Shown here in pieces: positions 1 through 10,300 of a stretch of 64,000 bases of DNA. The stretch is from Polytrichum commune (Eukaryota; Streptophyta; Polytrichopsida; Polytrichales; Polytrichaceae). Each line of letters begins with the position of its first letter. Position 1 is the first letter of the stretch. The position numbers and the translations under genes are program-made. The notes under the pieces were generated by a model. That model saw nothing but the letters and a program-made list of their open reading frames with translations, had not been told where the DNA came from and did no database searches. The stretch covers positions 37,711,554 through 37,775,553 of the forward strand of contig OX485803.1 in NCBI GenBank assembly GCA_950295325.1, read 5' to 3'.

Positions 1-908
1 CCACAAATCTCCTCAGTAGAAATGTCACCCTTTTGCAGAGACTTCACCTCCCTCCCTTCTCCTCTCAAACCTTGAACATTGATGAAATAATGCAGATCCA
101 AAAGGGGTTCATCTTGGAACCAGACCACAAGATGAGTAAGAGAAGATGAACAAACCATCTTCTGGTCGAAGAGTAGAAAACATGAACATTCAAAATGTGA
201 AATTTCCAAACACATTTGTTCCGCCATAGCCATCCCTAAAAACAACAAGTTTTTGCAAACGGCGATAAACAAACAACATAGAATGAAAAGAAACTACAAC
301 CTGAAGGTTGTCCCTCGAGCAAACTCCTGCACACAAGCAACTAGCCTCATTCCTCGCACCCAAAACCTAACCTATCAACCATCTTCGCTAGTTGAAGCAC
401 ATGTAGATACTATTTTGGACATCTGAATTCGGCGGGACCAAGGGTTCTGAAGGGATTTTTTCAAACGGACAGCCTAAACCATTCGACTAGGCGGGACTGT
501 TACTCTTGACAGCCATGATGATAAGGTAGTGTCAGAGAAAAGAACCAATGAGAAAATTATTGATTTTTTATTTTCAGAAAATAGCATAAATTGACTACGA
601 CCTCCCATTTCCTGGATTTTTTCCTAGGTGGTTCCTAGTGGAGCCACCCAAGGATGCTTACACCCGTACTTGCAAAGAAGGGTTCGGATCTGAAGGCCAT
701 GGATAATGCTATGCTTTCAGGAAAACCTCTACTGGGGTTCAAGTGCATGTATGCTTTACTTTTCATTTTTCAATGAGTCACGCTACCTTTCCCCATTCTT
801 CTTCATTGATTTTCTGGTCAAAAGAAGGAACATTCTAGTACAATCCACCCTCTATAAATGTGTTAACCCTCTCTAAATGTACAGAAGAGATGCCGTCATA
901 CGTTAGTA
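1..908. other. Left-edge intergenic DNA, no gene seen
   Basis: No long or family-like reading frame, RNA gene or clear repeat is visible here on either strand. It has the same AT-rich character as the other non-genic stretches of the window. Confidence 0.5.
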
Positions 909-1012
909 GTGACGTTGTTTTGCGTCCTCGGAAACGCGATGTAACATACTGTAACGTCAATCGTGACGTTATTTTGCATCATCGGAAACTCAATGTAACA
1001 TATTGTGACGTC
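909..1012 (+). repeat. Two-copy 50-base direct repeat with TGACG/ACGTC motifs
   Basis: Copies at 909-958 and 963-1012 have a period of 54 bases. Each starts with GTGACGTT and ends with an ACGTC or GACGTC motif, around a shared TCGGAAAC block. TGACG/ACGTCA are the core of plant bZIP (TGA/CRE-like) sites. No gene is recognisable immediately downstream, so a regulatory role is only a possibility. Confidence 0.5.
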
Positions 1013-1240
1013 TTCTGAAACGCGTTCTGCCGTCATTTTAAACGATGTTTAACGTAATCCACACACGCGTATGAACATCAGTAAACGTATGAAGGCAAAT
1101 TCCTAACCTCTCTCTGGCTTGCGTGCAGAAATGGTGATTTCCAATAGAAAACGCAAATGGAGATCGACTAAGGAAATCATTCACCATCATGAACTTCAAT
1201 TCGCTGCAAGTAGGGATGTCCCTATAACAAGGTGGTCATG

Positions 1241-2779
1241 TGTGAGGCCAAATCCACCACCCTTTAGCGTCCTAGTCCGGGTGATGACTTTGAGAATCAC
1301 ATTTATCTATTACAATATTGAACCATGTGCAAGGTAATTTTCATGTTCAAATGAACACATATTGTCTCACTCATTGTGCTTTATTAATGTTGGCCTCTTG
1401 GCTCGTGCTAGAGTTGGCTTTCTCAAGAGTCCAACCCGCGGCTTTAGCCGCACATGCCCTTACGGACATTCCCCTCACTCTCTTGATCTTCACCCCATTT
1501 CTCTTGCCATTGCAAGAGTCCTCCACATTCTCCATTAATAATGCAAGTGAGTTATTTTGACCGATCGGTGCAAGTGTTGAAAAACACTTTTATCAATGGT
1601 TAAACACACTCATACAACCCACACGTGGTACCAACTAGCCCAATGAATCTAACTATTTAGCCACCCCTAAAGTGGCCTAATGTGATTTAGTTTTTAATTT
1701 TATGTGCTAACACTTACTAATTGAACTAGCCTTGCTAACCCCTAGATGGTCTAAAATGATTTGTTGCTAAGCCTTGCGGCTGCAGTCTGCCACGGTCTCG
1801 GTGTGGTCTAACCCCCAGCAGCCCAGCTGCAGTCTGCCACAGTCTCAGTGTGGTCTAACCCACCAGTAGCCCAGCTGCAGTCGCCACGGTCTCGGTGTGG
1901 TCTAACCCACCAGCAGCCCAGCTGCAGTCTGCCACAGTCTCGGTGTGGTCTAACCCACCAGCAGCCCAGCTGCAGTCTGCCACAGTCTCGGTGTGGTCTA
2001 ACCCACCAACATCCCAGCTGCAGTCTAAGTCCATGGAGTTACAATACCCAAATGGGTAACCCAGCTACTAGTTGCACCTTAATACAAACCCTCTCATTCC
2101 CTAATCACATGTTTTCTAAGTTTTTCTCCTTCTTTCCTTTTCCTTGCTCCTAAGTAATGAACTAATCTAATACGCTAATTTCACTAACTACTAACTAATC
2201 AACACGTCCAATCTTAAACTCTAAAAGCTCCCCCACTTGGAAGGCATAGAGAGAGAGAGCTTAACTAACTACCTTCACTAAAAACTAATAACCCACCCAC
2301 GTGGCTCAAGCTCTTAAGAGCTTGCTCCCTTGAGAGCACTTGATGGAGAGAGAGGAAAATGAGAGAGAAAACACCTTAAGTAGCAAAGAGGAAGAGAGGG
2401 AGAGAGGGAGAGAGAGGTGAGGATAGGGTGAGAGGATTAGCACCCCCAACACAATCCTTTAACCTTCTCCTCCAAAGTAGGGACTAATCCCCATCCACCA
2501 AGCTTCCTTCTTCCTAAACTACCAAGGTGGATCCAAAAGTGGGCATTTAACCCGCGGAGCTCACCTTGCTTCACCTTACCCCCTACTCACATTATCAAGG
2601 CATACTCTTATTGAATTCAACCTTGAAATAATCACACAACACCTTCTAATGCCTAAATTTAAATCCACACCACACTTCACTCTTTTTATGTTTTGTGAAT
2701 AAACATAACACATCAAAGTCAAACCAAAATTGGGTTCGAAGAGTTATTCACCACATGTGGGCACGATTTTGGGCTCACA
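1241..2779 (+). mobile_element. LTR-like element, copy 1 (TGTGAG...CTCACA)
   Basis: It begins TGTGAGGCCAAATCCACC, carries the block GCGTCCTAGTCCGGGTGATG and ends ATTTTGGGCTCACA. The same start, middle and end occur in the element at 5479-7137, which has a target duplication, and in the one at 19311-20397. A purine-rich GAGAGAGAGG stretch and a conserved tail starting near 2240 are shared by all three. No coding capacity is seen. Flanking 5-mers (TCATG and CTATG) do not match, so this copy is old or recombined. A solo LTR or non-autonomous LTR element fits the TG...CA ends. Confidence 0.6.
1780..2028 (+). repeat. Minisatellite, period about 48 bases, inside LTR-like copy 1
   Basis: About five units of roughly 47-49 bases, each with CTGCAGTCTGCCAC, GGTGTGGTCTAACCC and CCAGCAGCCCAG blocks. 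The open frames across it only reflect the period and are not genes. Confidence 0.85.
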
Positions 2780-2881
2780 CTATGCCCATGCATGTACTGT
2801 CATGGAGGCCGACGTTTGCCTGTGCGCGCAATAACAAGGCATCTCAAATCTTATGGACGCGACTAATTTCTATACCGCTCC

Positions 2882-4411
2882 ATGATTGGTGGGGATCCTC
2901 CAGGGGGGTACCCGGAGCATGGAGCATGGTACTACAACGACGAGGAATGGACGGCAGACAACCAACGCTGCGACGATAAGTATTTTGAGAAACTCGTACC
3001 TGACGACGTAGACTGTGATCCGTGTGGCCACCACAACGTCCAAAAATAGTTTAAGGACGCTCTGCGAACCGCAGAAGAGTTACAAGAGATGACGCAAGAT
3101 TCCGAGAATATGCCGAATGAGGACATCGATGAGACAAAGTTTGCAGATAGCACAATCGAGGCTTTGGAGTTACTATACTCGCAGGCCTCACATCCAGTGT
3201 ATCCATGTAATTCTGTGAGCCTAATATCAGTAGTGGTTGTATTGATGACATTGTGCACGACGCATGGGGTGAGCAACGCATTTGCAATTGAGCTACTTCA
3301 CTATCTATCGGGGGAGCTGCTACCAAAAGGAAACATCTTGCCTGCGAAGCATTACACAGCGAAGAGGATGCTGCATGCACTTGGACTAGCATACAATATT
3401 ATACATGCGTGTCCGTCAGGATGTGTTTTATTTCGGGGTGAGCACAAGGACCTCGAATCATGTCCCCAATGCGGGAAAAGCAGATACCGAGAAGGTACGA
3501 AGACAACGCCGATGAAGGTTGTTCGGCACTTCCCTCTCACTCCAAGGTTGAGGCGCATGTACAACTCTCCTACAATTGCGAGGCTTCTGAAATGGCATTC
3601 GGAGCGAGAGGTGGGCATGACAGACGATGGGGAAATCAGGATGGAGACCGTCATCGACAGTCCCGCTTGGAAACACATCGGAGTCATAGACCCCACGTTC
3701 GAGGCGGAAAAGCGCAACGTGCGAATGGCATTGTCGCTTGATGGCATGAACCCTTTTTCGGTTCGGAGCACCTCACATTCAACGTGGCCTATCCTCTTGG
3801 TTATCTACAACCTCCCACCATGGTTGCTCACAAAACGGTTTTTCATCGTGATGAGTATCTTAATTTCGGGCAAGGAGTCACCAACAAATAAGAATATAGA
3901 TGTTTTCATAGCGCCTTTGGTGGAAGAATTGCAGGAGCTATGGGAAGGCGTACCAGCCATAGACGCTTCAGCAGATGGCGCAGATAGGAGATTTACTCTT
4001 CGTGGCATCCTTTTATGGACAATTTTGGATTTTCCCGCTTATGGCTTGATTTATGGACAACAAACTAAGGGCTACAAAGCTTGCCCCGTATGCGGTCCTA
4101 ACATTGTTTCTAGAAGTGCCAGGGGCCCCAAGAAAGACAAAATAGTGTACGTAGGTGCACGCCAACGTCTTCCAGAGGACCATGTGTTCCGTTCAGATCT
4201 GCGCTTCAACGGGCTTGAAGAGAAAGGGGTTTCCAATTCGAGGATGAGTGGCGAAGACGTTCTGCGGTTCGCACAAGAAAGAGACACATACCTTGCCTCA
4301 GGAGGAAGGGCGGAGGGTCCACACGATCCTGTGAGGACGCACGGAGTGAAGAGACTTTCAGTGCTCTTCTCCCTTCCGTATTGGAAGGTGTGTGCCCTCA
4401 CTTACAGCTAA
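2882..4411 (+). pseudogene. CACTA (En/Spm) TNP2-type transposase, truncated
   Basis: The frame starting at ATG 2882 (MIGGDPPGGYPEH) is interrupted by an in-frame TAG at 3047-3049. It then stays open from 3089 for 440 codons. Recognisable TNP2 (Transposase_21) features are the segment on the late-developing THGVSNAFAIELLHYL block, the cysteine pair SCPQCGKSRYREG, RHFPLTPRLRRMY, the acidic LSLDGMNPF motif, and VCGPNIVSRSARGPKK. The frame ends just after LPYWK, where the family normally continues for several hundred residues, so the C-terminal half is missing. This is a decayed fragment and no CACTA terminal repeats are seen. It lies between two TGTGAG/CTCACA ends that face it. Confidence 0.85.
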
Positions 4412-4435
4412 TTCACATGCGTTAAGGGAAACTCA

Positions 4436-4600
4436 AGTATGTGAGTGTAGAGCGGAGAGCGGAGAGCAAAAAATTTTGGTATAAATTTTGACAGAAAGTG
4501 GGTGTATTACCGTGGGTTTAGGGGGTATTAGTAGAAACATTTGTTGAAAAGGGAGCCCAATTCCGTTGAAATATACATAAATTAGGGCTGATGTCAGTAC
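4436..4600 (+). repeat. Dispersed non-coding repeat, GAGCGGAGAGCGG type
   Basis: It has GAGCGGAGAGCGG, then a TTACCGTGGGTTTAGGG-like block, and ends AAATTAGGGCTGATGTCAGTA. A similar order occurs at 26282-26530 (GAGCGGAGAGCGG, ATGGGTTTAGGG, AAATTAGGGCTTACATCACTA). The end block also occurs inverted near 25118. This is probably a small non-autonomous transposon or SINE-like repeat; the class is unresolved. Confidence 0.35.
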
Positions 4601-4602
4601 TA

Positions 4603-5340
4603 TGTGAGCCCAATATCGTGCCCACATGCGTTCTTAACATTAAAACTTATAAAGCCCTTGGTGATGAGTGTTTGATTAAGGAGGTTCACATGTCAGGGGT
4701 GGAGTTAGATTTAGATCTATTATTTCAATCCTAACACACCCTAGTATCAATGTCACATCACAATCTAAATGACTAACTATTCCATCATCTATTGTATTGC
4801 TTTGGGCTTCCTCCCCCTTATCTCACATTGGGTTCAACCCTTTTAGGCATCGATATTAACTAACCCAGCTTAGCCTTAGTAGCAACTAGCAGCTTGGCTG
4901 CAACCAAAACCCAGCTTAGCCTTAATAGCAACCAACAGCTTCGTTGCAACCAAAACCCAGCTTAGCCGCAGTAGTCCAGCAGCTTGGCTGCAACCAGAAC
5001 CCAACTTAGTCTCAGTAGCACTAGTAGCTTGGCTGCAACCAAAACCCAACTTAGCCTCAGTAGCACCAGCAGCTCGGCTGCAACCAGAACCCAGCTTAGC
5101 CTCAGTAGTCCAACAGCTCGGCTGCAACCAGAACCCAGCTTAGCCGCAGTAGTCCAGCAACAACCTTAAGTTGCAATAGTCTAATCCAGAGTTGCTAGTT
5201 AACCCCGCTAAGCCCCTAACTAACACCGCTAATTAACTTCACTAATTCGCTAAACATCCCTTCCTAATTCACACATTGTCCTAGCTCTAAGAGCTCAAGA
5301 CTTCTAGAGAAGGGAGTTAACTATACTTAAGGGCTAATCC
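4603..5340. mobile_element. Partial LTR-like element with inverted end
   Basis: 4603 begins TGTGAGCCCAATATCGTGCC, which is the inverse complement of the 3' end of the copy ending at 2779 (25 or more of 28 bases pair). The interior includes a 45-base minisatellite and AT-rich sequence with GAGAGC-like motifs as in the other copies. No matching second end is found, so the right boundary is a guess. Confidence 0.35.
4862..5165 (+). repeat. Minisatellite, period about 45 bases
   Basis: About six units containing GGCTGCAACCAAAACCCAG and CTTAGCCTCAGTAGCA blocks. The period is a multiple of three, so frames stay open across it, but there is no sign of a protein. Confidence 0.85.
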
Positions 5341-5478
5341 ACAAACTAATTAGATTAGCAGTAATAAATGAAGAATGCAATGCGGGTAGTATGAATTGGA
5401 GTGTATTGTGTGGTGTGCAACTTAAGTATTATTGAATACTTATGATTTAATGAAACAAGGAGGAGGTGTGTGAGGCAC

Positions 5479-7137
5479 TGTGAGGCCAAAACCACCCCCC
5501 TTAAGCGTCCTAGTCCGGGTGATGGTGTTGAGAATCACATGTATTGTTCGTATCAAAAGAATGATCTCTTTGCATCCCAAGGCATTCATGTCATTTTGAA
5601 TCACTTTGTTTATTAGTAGTGACCTCTTGGCTTGTGGCCGAATTGGCCTTCTCAAGAGTCCAACCGGCAGCCTTGGCAACACAAGTTCTCAAGGATATTC
5701 TCCTTGCGCCTTTGATTATCCTCTCCTTCACCTTGCCAATGCTAGAGTCCTCCTCTTTCTCCATTTTATATAAGTGATTGATTTTTGACCAAAAAGGATG
5801 TAAGTGTTGAAAAACACTCCCTCAATGGTTAATCTCAAATACAATTGCTTGTAAAAACCACACACCCTCCTAGCTATCTAACCACACAACTCACACATTG
5901 ACTAATTTCATTAAGTCATCTCCCTAACTCCTAATTCTAAAGTCACCCACATCACTCATTAGTTGATGGTTTCACTAGCTTAATCTCCAACTAATTCTTA
6001 GATCTCCTAATCCCAGCTCGGCTTGGTTCACCCTTGATCTGATGGTAACTTCGGTTGAACACGTAGCCCCTTAGTCTGCTGGCCTAACCGGTAAGCCCTT
6101 AGTCTGTTGGTCGAACAGGTAGCCCTTAGTCTGCTGGCCTAACCGGTAACCTTAGTTTGCTGGTCGAACAGGTAGCCTTAGTCTGTTGGCCTAACCGGTA
6201 ACCTTAGTCTACTGGTCGAACAGGTAGCCTTAGTCTGCTGGTCGAACATGTAGCCTTAGTCTGCTGGCCTAACCGGTAACCTTAGTCTGCTGGTCGAACA
6301 GGTAGCCTTAGTCTGCTGGCCTAACCGGTAAGCCCTTAGCCTGATGGGCAAAGCTTAGTACATTTGCAACTAAGTTTTGGCCAAGCTCATTAATGGCCCT
6401 AACTAACACACTAATTAGGAGTCCACCTAAAGGGATTTCAAACTACAAACTAATTTGGTGACCCTAAGCCTCTAATCAAATACTTTGCTACTTGGTTTTT
6501 ATGATTTGGACTAATTAACTAAACTAACTCCCTAACATCACTAAGGGCTAACTAATCCACACATGTGGCTTTCAAGCTATAAGAGCTCACTCCCGTGGGA
6601 GAAATTGAGAGAGAGAGCTTAACTAACTAACTTCACTAGAAACTAACAATCCACACACGTGGCTCAAGCTCTTAAGAGCTTGCTCCCTTGAGAGCGCTTG
6701 ATGGAGAGAGAGGTAAATGAGAGAAAAAACACCTTAAGTAGTAAAGAGGGAGAGAGGGAGAGAGGGAGAGAGGTGAGGATAGGGTGAGAGGATTAGCACC
6801 TCCAATCACAATCCCTTAACCTTCTCCTTCAAAGTAGGGACTAATCCCCATCCACCAAGCTTCCTTCTTCCTAAACTAACAAGATGGATCCAAAAGTGGG
6901 CATTTAACCCGCGGAGCTCACCTTGCCTCACCTTACCCCTTACTCACATAATCAAGGTATTCTCCTATTGAAATCAAACCTTGAAATAACCACACAACAC
7001 ATTCTAATGCCTAAAGTTAAATCCACACCACACTTCACTCTTTTTATGTTTTGTGAATAATCATAACACCTCAAAGTCAAACTAAAATTGGTTTCGAAGA
7101 GTTAATCACCACATGTGGGCACCATTTTGGGCTCACA
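5479..7137 (+). mobile_element. LTR-like element, copy 2, with 5-bp target duplication
   Basis: It starts TGTGAGGCCAAAACC and ends ATTTTGGGCTCACA. It is flanked by the direct repeat GGCAC (5474-5478 and 7138-7142). The paralogous sequence near 27253-27275 reads straight through GTGTGAGGCACCAAC and so represents the empty site. A 5-bp duplication with TG...CA ends is the signature of LTR retrotransposon integration. At 1659 bases with no coding frame this is a solo LTR or a non-autonomous element. It lies just beyond the 3' end of gene A. Confidence 0.75.
6055..6350 (+). repeat. Minisatellite of alternating 26-base half-units
   Basis: Alternating CTGCTGGTCGAACAGGTAG and CTGCTGGCCTAACCGGTAA half-units, about eleven in all. 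It occupies the same relative place in this LTR-like element as the unrelated minisatellite in copy 1. Confidence 0.85.
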
Positions 7138-7377
7138 GGCACCAACCTTTTATTGGAATGGGTGTATGCTAGATTGTTTTGTGACTAGAAGTTAAGAGAT
7201 CCGAACAATGAAGAAAAAATGAAGAATGCAATGCGGATTGACATTATGAATATGAAATAATGGAGAGAAAGAATGAGACTTGCGCCGGATATCAAAAATA
7301 AAACCAACACACAACTTTTTTTAAAGCCGGAAAACAACAACAAACTGAGTTATAATCTCAAAAACCAAAATGATAAA

Positions 7378-10300
7378 CTAATGGCTTGGAGAACATTCCT
7401 TATCACTCTCCTCACCCTCATTTGCTTCTAACAAGAAAATATATCGTGTTCCACGCGAGAAATGACGAACGCGAGGAGGAGGTGGGGCCTCCGCCTTCGC
7501 AAAGCAATCCGCCATTGCACTAGCATACGGGGGAAGCTCAAATGGCTTCGGAGGACTTGAGAACATGTCTCGACGAATGACTGCGTCCTCCGCTGGCTCT
7601 CTAAACACCCAAGCAAAATGATTAGAAACATGATGACACTGGAAAATGAGAACCTGAAATCAAGGCAAACATGGCAAAATATAGAAATCAAACTTACGCA
7701 CAAAGGAATCCGAATGCCCGTTTGGTCATCTTTTGAGGAGGATCAAAGATAGATGTAGACGGTGCGGCAACTAAGCGAGATATACGCGCAGGCTGGGGAT
7801 CGCGCATGGGGAGTAGGAGCGCATTGAAAATGATGGGGTCACTCTCAAGAGCCAGAATATGCCGCTCAAGGGAGCGACATGCTGTAATTGAACCACCTAA
7901 AGCAAAGAGAGGTAAAATGTTAGTATGGAAACTAGTGAAAAAAAAATAACCGAAAAATCAAAGTAAGGATGATGCTGAAAGAGAATGCGTACCTACACCA
8001 CATTGCCAGTCCATAATAACATCATTCTTGTCGGTGAGAGTAGCAAAAATGATAGAGAAAAAAATATGATGTTTTTCGCGAGCACCTCTCCAGGGTATCC
8101 CATCACTACGCATCGCCTGACTCTTCTCATCGGTGAAAGCATTCAACCATCCATCTCGCTGGAGATTGTAACCATACTCTTGCATGGCCTCCTCACGCAC
8201 TTTGAGAACGGAGTTAATACGAACAAGAACCTTGATGTTGAATTTCTGAGTCTGAAAAAAACAAAACGATTTCATAAGACTCGGAAGAAGTGAAATGAAA
8301 AACAAAACAAAATCGGAGTAGGAGATGGAGAATAGTTTACAACTCCAGAGGGGACCACAGGAGATTGGAGGTCCAAATCATTCATACCGAACCAATCTTC
8401 GGCGACGTAGAAGTCGTACGTGTGTGCCCAATCGAAAACAATCCTAGAAACACTGGCACTCGCACAATGGGCTAGGATAAGGACACCATGATCATAGAAG
8501 TTAGATTTTGCAAATGCAAAAAGACACTCATAATATGATTCATGTAGCTTGTTCCAAGCAGGAACATCGGTGGAGATGTTAGGCACCGGCAAATTCTCGG
8601 GAATGTCTACGAAGAGCAAATTAAGGCCCTTGTGAGTTGTAGTCGAGGTGTTCACACGGGAACGACCTGCCCCAACCTGCAATTAAAACTACATGAGAAA
8701 ACAAGAGGAAGGAAAAAATAAACAAACCAAAAGGAAAGGAGTTTAAAAAATGAAGAAGGGAAAGATACAAACTTTGGCAATGAACTCCTGGATGCGCGTA
8801 TATGCCGGGAGGGGACTTCCTGCAAGCTCAGAATCGAGCATGAGTTGGACCATGTCCACATTTTCGATGAGGGCAAGAGTGTTAGGCGACTCTGAAGAGG
8901 TGACACTCGTATCCAAGAGGGCGGCCTTCCTCTTGCGAAGCAAGGATAGAAGAGAAGTGCCACTGTGAGAAGGAGTAGCAATAGTTTGTGGACGAGATGC
9001 TGAGGGAGTAATAGAGGGGACAGCTGATGGAGCATCGGAGGGACTGTTAGATGGACTCTGTATGAGGGTGGGTGGTTGAAGGGGGATCTTTGAAGCAGAC
9101 CGAATGGGAAGGTGGGAAGTTGCTTGAGTGCCGGTATTCTTTGCTCTGCCCTTTTCCTTTGGTGCCTTGGGTTTAGGAGGAGGAAGCTCAACGATATCGG
9201 ATTCCTCAAAGGGGACAATGTTTTCCTCGGGAGCAATACTCATAATGCTGGGAAAAAGAGGTTTCTCTTCCGCAGGCACAAATCCTCCAGAACAATCCAA
9301 GTACCATCCCCCAGCCTGCAAGTGAGATTCCGGAAATTTGGCAACTTGCATGGCCGTATACACACAAAGATTGGAGTTGACATCGACCCAATCTACAAGG
9401 AAAGTTGGCAAGCACGAAGAAGGCAGAGCATTCTTCGCAACGAGCTCACGGTGAATGAACCTGGAAAATAAAGAACATCATGAACAAAAACAGTGGCGGA
9501 AAGGTAATAAAACGAAAACAATATGTACTAAATGAAAACTCAAAATATTACCGGTAAGTGACGCGTTTGATTGATATGGGGCTTTCTTCAAATTCCATGA
9601 GATCAAGGCCTTTGACAAATTTAAGATCTCCCTTGTCGTCAAAATAAACCAAAAATGCCTTGTCCCACAGAATCAGCCTCCAATGCTCAACATAATTGGC
9701 CGGTTGGAAAATATCTTCCGTGGAACCCCAATCGATTTCAACAGAACACTCATTTTCAAATGAAGCAATCTCAGCCTCAACCCCCTTCTCCAACTATGAC
9801 AAGAAAAAAAATAAGTTAGAAATGTAAAGTAGAGAAATGAACAAATAGATAACTTAGAAATCTGAAACTATCACTAGACTTGACATTTGAAACTCAAACA
9901 TGGCCGAGATGGTGCCCAAGACCTTAGAAATTCTCAAAAATGACACTATCCTAGAAATTAGAAGCTCAAACATGGCCCTTGAAAATCCAGATTTCCCCAC
10001 CCTAAACAGTAGCCTAGAAATCAGATACTCAAACATGGCCCTTTGTAAAACCACATTTCTGCACCCTCTCGGAAACGAGAGGGTGCCAAAGTCCTTACAA
10101 ATTCTCAAATATGATACTATCCTGTAAATCAGAAACTCAAACAGGGCACTTGAAAATCTACATTTTTGCACCCTCTCGGAACCGAGAGGGTGCCCCAGTC
10201 ATTACAAATTCTCAAATATGACACTAGCCTAGAAATCAGAAACTCAAAAAGGGCACTTGAAAATCCACATTTCCCACCCATGACACTAGCCTAGAAAACA

